64,000 bases of DNA from Diplonema papillatum. Lineage: Eukaryota > Euglenozoa > Diplonemea > Diplonemida > Diplonemidae. Below are positions 19,899 to 29,700 of the stretch, one piece after another. The stretch spans positions 124,001 through 188,000 of the forward strand of contig JAPJBO010000106.1 in assembly GCA_030068145.1 (NCBI GenBank). The letters are read 5' to 3'. Below the pieces are notes generated by a model. That model ran no database searches. It had not been told where the DNA came from and saw only the letters and a program-made list of their open reading frames with translations. A program made the translations under genes and the position numbers. Numbering within the stretch: the first letter of the stretch is position 1; every line of letters starts with the position of its first letter.

Positions 19899-20404
19899 AA
19901 AACTAAATTCCCGAGGATGGAAAGAAAACCATACTGCTTTGCAGTTATGTTGGTGTCTAGCAGAACGTTGCGTAGCAAATGTGCACGGCAGAACGTTGTG
20001 TAAGACGTTGAGCATATTGCTTTGCAGTTACGTTGGTGTTTAGCAGAACGTTGCGTAGCAGAACGTTGTGTGTCTGAGACATTGCGTAGCAGAACGTTGT
20101 GTAGGAGTGGAGTTGTTGTAAGCAACTGGGGGAGTCCCGGCAGGTTGACGTTGTAGTTCACAACATACGATGCTGCTTGCATGGGCGCTTGCATGAAGGA
20201 CTGCACAGGTGCTGTGCTGGGTAGGACTGTTGGATGAGCGCTGCTGACAAGTGCTGCGGTTTTCTTTCTGCGAGGTCTTGATATGGATCAGAAAGGATGA
20301 ATTAGACTCAAAACGAGCTCAAAACACGCGATTTCACTCACCACAGGGAGAAAAAAAATTTTGCGAGGGGTCTCCCCTACAGATTTCTGCCTACGACCTT
20401 ATTC

Positions 20405-20505
20405 TGCGCCGCCAGCTATTTTCAGTCGGAAAAATAAACGAATTTATTTCCCTAGGGACAATAAATTTCATTTATTTGTTTCGACTGAAAATAGCTGGCG
20501 GCGCA
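20405..20505. repeat. ~100-bp palindrome, AT-rich family
   Basis: TGCGCCGCCAGCTATTTTCA and its complement flank AATAAACGAATTTATT-type strings. The same AATAAACGAATTTATT motif is scattered to ~20740, implying several related AT-rich insertions between 19.5 and 20.8 kb. Confidence 0.75.
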
Positions 20506-22320
20506 AAATAAATTCCGAGATCGGAAAAAATAAATTCGTTTATTTGTCCGGCCTGTGTAAACACAACGGAATCCTGTCAAAAAATAAACGAAATTTATCG
20601 TCACTCTCCTCAAGCCATTTCCACCAGAGGGAATTTATTTTTCCCAATAAATTCGTTTTTTGCCCCGACGCGTTTTTACACTGAGATGCTCTCAGAAAAG
20701 TGCGTGTAATTTATTCGTTTATTTTTTTACACGTGTTTTGGGTTAGTCTTTACTTATTTCATTACTGGAGGCGACCGCTGCACGGAAATGTCATCGCTTG
20801 GATCTGCTCTGTCGGACCTCACGCGTGCACGAAGCAGGTCTCTTTCCTCAATGGGGCCGAATTCTTGGACGTGGAGACCTCGGGAAGAAGCTATGCACGT
20901 AGCTTCTGGAGAACCGAAGGTTGGGTACTCAGCGCATTCACAATCGCTAGTAAAAGAGCCCAACCTGGGCCCCCACCGACAGAAGCGGCTCTTGAACCAG
21001 CTGATCTGGTTGAAATTTGGAGAGTTAATCACAAAAATAAAGCGCCAAAAAGAATCGAAACCCGGGTATGACAGCGGACAAGCGGGTAAGAACGAACATG
21101 CAGGAGTGCTTTGACAACTCCATCAAAGTTGTCCGAGTGGGCAATCTCGAAGTTGCAAAGCGTGGTCATGGACAGGTAGGGCTGCGGCCCCGCAAAAAAC
21201 ATTTTTGTTTTGAGTAGCGTGTGAAGTCGAGGCCGGTCACATCCGCACGAACGGTGTGACAAGAAGCGTTTGAGAGTTTTGTGTGTGCGCACTAGCGGAA
21301 CTCACCTGCTTTGGTAAGTTTCATGTAGTACGCTGCCATCTACTAATTCTTAGTACCAACAATGCATTGTTAACACAAAAAAACAGCTGGACACAGTTTC
21401 TGAGAAGGCTGGCGCCGCTGACTCTGTAGGTTCCTCCTTCCTTCTTGCGCTTGGCCGGCTTTGACGCTGGGTTTGCGACTCTCTCATTCTCGGACAAAAT
21501 CACCCTAGAAACCTGGGTGTTTTGCTCTGATTCGCTTTTATTTGCTTTTATTCGCCTTTATTTGCTTACTAAAAAGGCGAATAATGAGCAAATCAAAAAG
21601 CAAATAAAAGCTGATCATTGATTTGCTTCCATACTATGCTCATTGGAACCTGAGGCTGATTGGTGGTGACCCGCAGCGAAATTGCGTGCGTTAGACCCCC
21701 GCCTCCCCCAGGGTATTGTTGATTTTTTTTTCCCGACACTGCCTCCAAGGGGGGGTAAATGGCCACGATCTTCGCTACCAACAACGCGCACACATATATA
21801 TTGCAAGCTCGCTTGAGCGCCATAGGCGCGATTAGTATACGCGATGCCTCTTGTGCTTCAATGAATTTCTCATTCCTTTTTAGCTCTGTGTTCACCAGCA
21901 GGGTTGAAGAACCCTGCCACATCCGATGCGAGGGAGAGATCACTCAAACCAGGATCGGAAATAAAGGGATTCCATACCCACGCACTCCCCACCGTTTTCT
22001 CTTCGAACAATCACCTTTTCATCAAGCTTGCACCGACCATCGCACCAAGCGACCGTTCGCGCCCGAAGAACGCCTCTCCCCCGGCTGCGCCAGGAGTGAA
22101 AGAGTACGTACGATAGTGAGAAGAGAAGAGAACGAGTGCGAAAGAAGTTGGCGGTAGCACAAACTACCGGGCCAGCGGAGACCACCGCAAAAAGATTTCT
22201 TATTTTTCCTTATCCCTCAAAAACCAGCACCAATAACAACGTCCCCCGACTGCGCCAACATCGGCCCCGCTATCCTGGTACCTTGTTGCACCTCTGCCCG
22301 TTTGGAGTGCACGTCTCTAT
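20506..22320. other. Intergenic, no gene recognised
   Basis: Mixed-composition DNA with short open frames of no recognisable family. 21535-21615 contains TTTATTTGCTTTTATTCGCC and its approximate complement, related to ~19500. Confidence 0.4.
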
Positions 22321-22375
22321 CTCCCGCGTAATCGAGCTCAGGTCGCGTTCAGGGAGGTTAGGTGAATTGGCTCAA
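22321..22375. repeat. Solo right end of the MITE seen at 57078
   Basis: CGCGTAATCGAGCTCAGG and GCGTTCAGGGAGG...GTGAATTGGCTCAA match the right end of the 57078-57217 element. The left terminus is absent here. Confidence 0.55.
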
Positions 22376-22579
22376 GGGAACATTTCCGGGACAACAGTTG
22401 CGTATGAAAGAGGAAACCGACCGCTTACCACAAGAAACAGTCTAAGAAACGAAGCCAACGAAAAAGTGCCCGTGCAGGAAGCCCTCCAGAGAGGTTTATA
22501 CCCTGTGTCATTCTCCTCACCCGTGGTTAGCGATGGCTGAGAGAACCCATGCAGATGGACGGGGAGAGGCCCTGGGACT

Positions 22580-22744
22580 GGTAAGGCGAGTCTGGTAAGG
22601 CGAGTCTGGTAAGGCGAGTCTGGTAAGGCGAGTCTGGTAAGGCGAGTCTGGTAAGGCGAGTCTGGTAAGGCGAGTCTGGTAAGGCGAGTCTGGTAAGGCG
22701 AGTCTGGTAAGGCGAGTCTGGTAAGGCGAGTCTGGTAAGGCGAG
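22580..22744. repeat. 14-bp minisatellite
   Basis: About 12 near-perfect copies of GGTAAGGCGAGTCT. The apparent frames across it are repeat artefacts. The flank at 22797-22870 (TCTCAAGCAACTC, GTAGATGTGCCAA, GCACCCGCCCG) recurs at 23757-23827 and 23890-23945. Confidence 0.95.
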
Positions 22745-23064
22745 CCAACCTTCGCCTCTGTCTCTCCGAATCTGTTGTTTGCAAAGCGGTTGCTGCATGC
22801 AAAGTCTCAAGCAACTCCGTAGATGTGCCAATTCCTTTTGTGAGGACGCAGCACCCGCCCGTGCCTGTTTTCAGGGGATTAGTTTACGTTGCAGATTCAG
22901 ACCAACGGTCTATATCTGCAAACCGGGGTTGACCGGGGGGAAAAAATAAGAAATCGTCGGAAAACGCAAACCACAGCGTTTCCAGGAAAGGGTGGTATTT
23001 GCACGGTGCGCGCGCAGGCGCCGGGGGCGCTGGAGGGCAGACCCATGCGATACAAGCCGCGGTT

Positions 23065-23543
23065 ACTTTTGGACAAGGGAAAAGTGCCTTCGGGGACTAG
23101 TCTCAATGTGAAATGTGCCCTTAGGGGCCTAGTCCCTATTTTGCATTACAATTCCTGGTAAGAATTGCAAAAAAGTTACAAAGTGCATTTCCCAGTACTT
23201 CCCAATGAAAATGTGCCCTACGGGGGACTAGTCCGCTAAGGGCAAACAATTTCATTGGACTTTTTGCCAGGGAAGTGTACTTATCTGAAAAACCTGAAAA
23301 TTCCCGAATTTTCGGATCGGCAACGATGGGCAAAAATGGGCAAAAATGACCAAAATCTGGAAAAATCGGCCAAAATCTGGAAAAAAATGAAATTTCCAAA
23401 ATTTGCTCAAAATTTGCCGAGTGCATTTCCCTGACAAAAGCACTCTAAAAGTCAAGGTAACAATTTCCGACTGGGACTAGTCCCCTATGGGCACATTCCT
23501 CATTGGGACTAGTCCCGAAGGCACCTCACCCTTTGGACAAAGT
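23065..23543. mobile_element. MITE-like element with ~80-bp terminal inverted repeats
   Basis: The left end ACTTTTGGACAAGGG...GTGCCTTCGGGGACTAG is inverted at the right end, which finishes GGGACTAGTCCCGAAGGCAC...CTTTGGACAAAGT. The interior is AT-rich with ACTAGTCC palindromes and AAAATGGGCAAAAATG strings. No ORF of note. Confidence 0.8.
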
Positions 23544-24291
23544 TGCGGAGGTGTGTCCAGCTCCGAGCCACCGAAACGAAAGCTGACCAAAGCGCCTCGA
23601 ACCACCCCCACAAACGGTCAACATCTGCAAACCCCTGGAACCTCTGAACTAATACCCTGCTGTTTTACCAAAAAACAAAAAAAAGGAGATTCTGAGATTG
23701 CGAGTACCACCTTAAAGCCTAGCAAACGTGTAAGGACTCCTTTCGATCCGTGTTTCAAGTCTCAAGCAACTCAGTAGATGCGAAAATCCCTTTTGAGGAT
23801 CCAGCACCCGCCCGAGCCTGGTTTTACTAGAAAGGAGGTTTGAGCTTGCAGGGCTGCCCACCCTAGCCTCGCAAACGTGTCCGACTCCTTTTGGTCCGTG
23901 TTTCAAGACGCATCTCAAGCAACTCAGTGGATGTGCCAAGTCCTTTGTACGTCCATCTTGCGTCTGTTTAGCAGATGCGTCGCGTACCACTGTTCTTTTC
24001 TCCAACGGAAACACCACCGTCCACCGAAGAAGAATCGAAAGCTACAGTTTTTTGTTGACCGCTGTGCACCACCCAGGGTCCTACTTTGTGTGGGGTGGTT
24101 TAGCTTCCATTTTCGGCCAAGAAAAACAACAGCGAATTGCAATCCCCCGACACGTTTCCGTGCGTACAAACAAGCACTTGCCTACTACTATATCCCCTTC
24201 CCCGTCGCCAACTCGGAGAGTCTAGCTTTATCGATTCGAATTTCTTAGTTGGAGCTAAGGCAGTCCCTCGAGTATTTTTTTTTACATAAGC
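23544..24291. other. Intergenic with short duplicated blocks
   Basis: 23727-23827 and 23874-23945 are diverged copies of one block (CAAACGTGT, GACTCCTTT, CGTGTTTCAAG, CAAGCAACTCAGT), also related to 22797-22870. No gene. Confidence 0.5.
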
Positions 24292-24577
24292 GCCAGCTTG
24301 AAAGGAAATGCTCGACGATGCTGCCCGACAAAGAACAGAAGGGATCCAAAGTGCTGTAACTACCGAACCACGTGTTGAACGGACGTGAGGTCATGCGGGT
24401 CTACCCCTACACGACAAATCACACAAACACAACAGGTCAAAAGTCCTGAGTGAGAAAACAACACACGGTGGTGTAAGCGAAGAACAAATCAGATTGTGTT
24501 TGTATTGTATTTGCCCCTTACCTCTATATTTCCCCCCTTCCATTCGGAGTCGAAGCAGCTACGTCGAGTATTTTTTT
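24292..24577. repeat. Dispersed repeat family C, copy 1
   Basis: ~285 bp that recurs at 60627-60911 with roughly one change in every 15-20 bases. Landmarks are GAACCACGTGTTGAACGGAC, GTGGTGTAAGCGAAGAACAA and TTCCATTCGG-GTCGAAGC. Non-coding and in the same orientation in both places. Confidence 0.85.
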
Positions 24578-24699
24578 TGCGACAACAGCTTCTGCTTCCC
24601 CTCTGAAGACAGCGTTTGTCGCAGCTAAAGAACCATGACAGCGGTGTAACCAGAACACATGCAATGGTTAAATCGCACAAAAACTTGTCGGCGCATTAC

Positions 24700-25043
24700 G
24701 CGTAGTTGGTCGGTGAGGAGGAGAATCAAACCGAAGTTTCCCATCAAGGCGCTAGCCGCCGCCGTAGGCCGTGCAATTGCCAAGAAGAAGAGAGCCCGCG
24801 ACGCGTCAAGACGGTGCTCCCCCGCGAAACGGGCTCGCCCGCCGGCCAGATCGGCCCCGGTTGTGTCAACACCGACGCCGTCACCCTCGGTGACGGGGTA
24901 GCGGCCCGCACCGCGCCTCCGACGGAACGACCTACGCCCGCCTTAGAAGTACGGAGTTGAAGTGAGGCGACCGGAAACTCCTCGGAGAGATGGTCCCTGC
25001 ACTCCAACTCGTCTCTTTCTCTCTCTCTCTCTTTCTCTCAAAG
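24700..25043 (+). mobile_element. 5'-truncated LINE tail (diverged family member)
   Basis: The conceptual product around 24740-24800 (ALAAAVGRAIAKKKRAR) matches the ORF2 C-terminus (MLAAAIGRAIAKRRRAR at ~13501). The 3' UTR then follows with GGAGAGATGGTCCCTGC, ACTCCAACTCG and a CT-rich tail. The copy is more diverged from the 13 kb copy than the 1-546 copy is. Confidence 0.8.
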
Positions 25044-25738
25044 TCTGGACTCGGCGTGGCCGACAGCAGGGATGCGCTTTCGCCGGCGCGTTATGCCCGG
25101 AGACGAGTATCCAACGGAAACTCGGTTTGCCCCCCCCAGGCATCTTGTTAAGAACCATCCATCCATCCATCAGCCGGCTGACCCCCCCCCCCCTCATAGG
25201 CTATTTTCACTGTGGAGGGGGGAGACGCTACCTGTCACACTCTAAGGTGGTCACCGCGGTGGGCGGTCAGAAAAAAAAATTTTTTTTTTGCCCCAAATAC
25301 CCCAAATACCACACTTTGGAAAAATTTTGTGGGCCCACTTTTGGCAGGGAATTTTGACCATTTCACCTTAGAGAATTTGACCACCCAGCCTCCAAGGCAA
25401 CTGCACTGTAGAGGGGGGGGGGGGGGGTCTGGTTTATCCGGCCATCCGGCCAAAGTGGCTGATCCTTAACAAGAGCGCTGCCCCCCCCCCCCCCCCCCCG
25501 CGGTTGATGCGTTACGCTCCCGCCACCGAATGGTCTTTCAATGAAAAACCCCGCCAACGCAGGAGGCCCGCAACTCTTTTAAACGAGAGGGGAACGCCTC
25601 CTCCTCTTTTCTTCCATCGGTTCCTCCATTTCGGCCCCTATCGGCGGTGCACCCATTTTCATGGGGGGCTCCGTCGGCAGGTGCAATGCAAGCAACTATG
25701 TCTGATATATCGTTTTATTTTTAGTCCAGCCCGTGGTC
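25044..25738. other. Intergenic with homopolymer C/G and A/T tracts
   Basis: Contains C-runs near 25181-25192 and 25481-25499, a G-run near 25413-25427, and an A9/T10 tract near 25271. CTAAGGTGGTCA near 25243 and TGACCATTTCACCTTAG near 25357 form weak inverted repeats. No gene. Confidence 0.5.
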
Positions 25739-26110
25739 CGTCTGATCTGAGCTCGTTAGGCTGTAATCTGATGGTGTCAGGCTGTTGTCTGACTTCGTTT
25801 GACTTTAGCCTGACAACGGCCGGAAAATGTCTGGCCGGCTCTTCTTTTTGAACTTATCCTGGTCGCGTCTGGCTATCATTTGACTTCGTTTAACTTCAGC
25901 CTAGTCTGATGTTCGATAGACTGTAATGGCTGTGTCTGACTTCGTTTGACTTTTTAGCCTGACAACGTCCGGAAATTGTCTGACTTCAGCCGACTTTTTC
26001 TTTTGACCTCAATATTTGGTCGCGTCTGGCTATCGTTTGACTTAGTTTAACTTCAGCCTTGGCCTGATGTTCGTTTGACTTGATTCTGATTGTGTCTGAC
26101 TATGGTCGAT
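25739..26110. repeat. Degenerate CTGACTTCGTTTGACTT repeats
   Basis: Irregular, diverged copies of GTCTGACTTCGTTTGACTT followed by AGCCTGACAACG or CAGCCT. Related CAGGCTGGC/GTCAG strings appear near 40760-40820. Non-coding. Confidence 0.6.
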
Positions 26111-26218
26111 GAACCTTCTGGCCTTCGTCGTGAGTCGGTCACCACGGCTTTTCTCGGACCAGCACCTTCCTGAGCTCAGACGTCACAGGACTCACTTCTA
26201 GCTTTGGATTTTATTTGT

Positions 26219-26448
26219 ACCTACCCTCCCCCGTGCATAAGATGGATGAATAATTCGGGTTTTGGCGGTATCCATCTTAATCAAGGGGGGTATCCATCTT
26301 AAACACGGGGGCACTCTAGACTACAATGCAGTCGCCTTCCACGGGGGTTCCTCACCCCGTGTTTAAGATGGATTGGCATTCTCGCCCGTTATCCATCTTA
26401 ATCAAGGGGGTTTGGCTATCCATCTTATGCACGGGGGGGGTAGGTACC
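26219..26448. mobile_element. MITE with nested inverted repeats
   Basis: The outer ends CCCCCGTGCATAAGATGGAT and ATCCATCTTATGCACGGGGG are inverted. An inner pair, CCGTGTTTAAGATGGAT and ATCCATCTTAAACACGG, lies in the opposite arrangement. ATCCATCTTAATCAAGGGG appears twice. The outer flanks GTACCTACC/GGTAGGTAC are themselves complementary. Confidence 0.75.
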
Positions 26449-27842
26449 TGGATTTTGATCGCAAGGATGAAATTGATGGAGGCGACCCTGCATGAGAGCG
26501 ACTGGCGATTTCCAAAGCCATCTATTCGACCCGTATTAGCACAAACAAGTCCTTTCTTCGGCTTGTGAACTCGAACGAAAACGCTGGCGGTTAACTATCC
26601 TGGAAAGCTGCACTTTCTTCGTGTAGTAGGGTGTCTTGTGGATGTGCTTGGAAAAAACAGGGGAGATCTCATTCTCTTGCATCGGGCCGTACCGTTAACC
26701 GCAATAGGTCTCCTAGGCTAAAAGCCTCTGGCCGACAGAACAATATAGGTAAGGGAAGTCAGTGTGTTTGGGAGGAGGTGAGCCTGACGATCATGTTCAC
26801 TCACTAACAGGCTAACTTCCCCCGGCACGTACAACCAAACATCGCGCTCGTTCTTGTTGTGTCCCTCCATCTCCAACAGTAGGTTTTCGGGTGTTAGACC
26901 TGCGCTGGCTGTACGATAAGATTGTTAACACGAAGTCGTTGGCACTCCTGAACCCGCGTGTGCCATTCATTTGCATTTTGCGTCGGGATTTGGTGTTGCC
27001 TCGAACACTGTTACGGGCAAAAGCCCCGTGTGTGTGAGCGATCTTCGCAACTCACGCGCTGGTCGACGAGAAACGCGCGGGAGAGAACCGATTCTGAACT
27101 TGTCGCCAGTTTATCCACATTTGACGTGGCAAAGCGTGACCCTTTTTGGCCACCCAACGAGAAGTTGGCCTGGTTGGTGGTGATTTGTCGGGTTGATTCC
27201 GTTAAACAACGAGATTTCGACCCTTAAATAGCTGGGCGTGCCGTTGTAGGGGGTGTCTTTTGGCAACGGCGGCTTGCTGCTTTCCCGAGACGCGCACTAC
27301 TTCTGGAGGGGACTGCGCGCGACTGGGCTTCTCACTTGCCATGCAACCCCCGTCGCAACAATGAGCGCGTTCGTGAACCTCCTCGTCACAAACCAACCAA
27401 CGGACAGTCTGTCGTCCAAGGACTCCACCTCGAATGCCAGGCGGAGCCATGCATGAACGGTGGGGCAAGAGACACCGCTTCCCCCTATCGCCGGTAGACG
27501 ACCCACACATGCAACAACGAGCACACAACCACCTAGCAAGTTTAGCGCTCTTGAAGCACTGGGCGTTCGCCGCAAGCGTCGAAGTGTCCACTCTCCCCCC
27601 CACCTTTGCAGCAGAGTTTTACTGGAAAGCCGGCGTATTGCCTTCAAGCTGGTGAGCCGGGGTCCAAGGTACGCCGACCCGCCAAGAGCAGTCCCGGAGT
27701 TGAGGACTACGAATATGATAAGCAAAAGGCAAAAGTTGTATCGCGTGACCGGCCCTGACGTTACCCCCCCTCAGTGGTAACACTGAACCACGTTTATAGC
27801 CATACTTTATCCCTCTGGTTCTTTCGCGTGTGTAGACAGTAG
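26449..27842. other. Intergenic; one dispersed module
   Basis: 26755-26870 matches 48470-48590 inside an intron (GTGTTTGGGAG, CCGATCAT-like core, CCCCCGGCACG). 27200-27780 has open frames on both strands but no recognisable domain. Confidence 0.4.
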
Positions 27843-28020
27843 ACACGGTGGAACCCAGCCTCCGAAGCCGGAGCTAAAGCTCGAGTTCAGAAGCCGGTGC
27901 ACTTCAGCACTCGGTTTCCAGGTGGACTTTTATTGATTTGCACGCGTTTTGGGCGAGCATACCCGCTTTTCGGGGTTGGTGTCTCGCTACCGCCAGCTGC
28001 TGAGGCTGGGCTCCACCGTG
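27843..28020. mobile_element. MITE family D, copy 1
   Basis: Terminal inverted repeats ACACGGTGGAACCCAGCCTC and GAGGCTGGGCTCCACCGTG, 178 bp in all. The second member lies at 52996-53176 with the same ends and a related interior (GGGTGT or CCCGCTTT strings). Confidence 0.8.
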
Positions 28021-29189
28021 CAGATTATAACTCTGCTCCCTTCAGGGTTTATTCTAGAGAGGGTCCAACAGGTCCACCCGGTTTGCCGGTTTCAGAATTG
28101 GAGGTACAGGCTCCCGGTACTCATGCAACTGCATAGTCTGACCAACACTGAGTTAGAAAAGAGCATCTATTTGGTACCGGAAAGTAGGTGCGAGATCAGG
28201 CAAACCTTGTGCGCCCAAATTCTCGCTTTCATTTCAACCCTGTGACAATTATCATCTTCACCGTTTCTGCCAACGCGACCTTTTTCCGCATGGGAAACAA
28301 AAACGGTGAGTGAACAGAGCCGGACCTCTAAAACCGAAAATCCAGTATCCTAGAATAAACCCTGCCGTTTGCAAAAAAAACAAAGTCGCCAAACATGAAA
28401 ACGACGTTTTTCGTCGGCCGCACAAAAAAAAAAAAGCACACCTACAAGGTCCCCCTTTCCACCTTTCTCGTCTTCGGCGCTCGGCCGCCAACAGCAGCTG
28501 TTTATACTTTCCGTCTTCTTTGTAGAAAAAGCTGCAAAAAGAAATATGTGTGTGGCGCAAAAGGAAAAAAAAGCAGACGAAGCCACACATTCCTCCCGCA
28601 GAACATACAAGATCTTGGCCCAGTTCCACATCCTCGTTCGCCTTGTCATTGCGTGCATCTGTCGCGTCAGGCACGATTGTGGTGCACAATTGTGGTGCAC
28701 GATTGTGGTGTGGAAGATAGGAGAGTGCAACGATCGCCGGATGGCGGAGACTCAGTCTAGCCAACCAGTAGCTGGTTTCACTGTCGTCCGCCTTTTTGTG
28801 CGAAGAAACCGTCCGGTGCTGCTGGATGAACTCCTGCCGGAGGCTCCGATCTTGCGCCCGGCGGGACCGGGGCTGCAGCTGCCTTTTTTTCGCGTCCTCG
28901 CGGACTGTCGCCCGCAGCAGGTCGAGCGCCCGCTTGCTGCTGCCGTCATCCCATTGCAGACCCTTCTTCCCGTGCACGCATATTGAGCCGGTCCGTCCCT
29001 ATCTCTTGAAACGATCGCATCGAAGTGCCTGCCGCTGTTACTCACATCCACCACGGTCTATCAGGTCCATTCCTAGTCCCTAGAGCTGCATCGAATTGCC
29101 CGGAGCTGTATTCTTCGGTCTATCACGGTCTATCAAGAGGGATGGACCGGCTCACATAAACGGCGGAGAGGTGTACTGCAGTGCGGTCA
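28021..29189. other. Intergenic; weak minus-strand open frame
   Basis: A minus-strand frame at 28258-28977 (239 codons) has a charged N-terminal half (KRALDLL, RSLRQEFIQQHR) that looks protein-like, followed by a Phe-rich low-quality half over A/T tracts. No family was recognised and it may be only an exon or chance. 28669-28712 has three copies of GCACGATTGTGGTG. Confidence 0.25.
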
Positions 29190-29405
29190 TGTCCAGCGGA
29201 AAAGAGAAGAGGAAGCTTGATGCGCGCCGGATCTGCAGGCGAAGAGGCCGCGCGCCGCGGACGAAGCCGGCGCGAAGCAGCAGCATGCCAAGCCACCGGG
29301 CAAACCGGCTCCCGTACTGAGTCTAGCCGGCTTGTTTTCGGCCGATCCTTTCTGCTTCGCGCTGGCGAACGCCTTGGCCGGCCGGGGGCGTCGTTGGGCC
29401 ATGCC
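29190..29405 (+). pseudogene. Rearranged partial copy of the 29701 gene 5' end, with inverted segment
   Basis: 29190-29310 is a forward copy of 29701-29805 (ATGTCCAGCGGAAAAG, then CAGCATGCCAAGCC), with substitutions and indels that break the frame. ~29325-29402 is the reverse complement of ~29803-29883 (GGCCGATCCTTTCTGCTTCG against CGAAGC/AGAAGCAGAACGGATCGGCC). The copy therefore contains an internal inversion. Confidence 0.8.
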
Positions 29406-29700
29406 ACGTGCTCAAAAGACATGGAGGAAATGCAAAAATCGATCATGTGCCGAAGCAATGCAACAGTCCACTACCTCCTAGAACACGTTGCGTTCAAAGA
29501 ATATCCACGTTGCTGAAGTCGCCCGGAGATAAAACCCCGGAATTTTCAAGGGAACTTTTCACTTTGAAAAAAATGGTCAACCGGAGATCCTAAAACACCC
29601 GAACCTCTAAACCACACTACACGCTCAAAATCTACAAGTAACGCTGACAAACAAGCCATCAGGGAGGGGTGTGTGGGGCGCTGGGCCGGGGGGTGCGGTC
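29406..29700. promoter_or_regulatory. Upstream region of the 29701 gene with recurrent module
   Basis: 29517-29570 is a copy of the recurrent module (CGCCCGGAGATAAAACCCCGG, then TCAAGGGAACTTTTCAC), ending 131 bases before the ATG. A shorter echo, GGAGATCCTAAAACACCCG, follows at ~29584. Whether this is a promoter or a transposon end cannot be decided here. Confidence 0.35.

Noticed and set aside
28258-28977. 239-codon minus-strand frame as a gene
   Set aside because: Only the first ~80 residues look protein-like, the rest crosses homopolymer tracts. It was left as a weak possibility in the intergenic entry.
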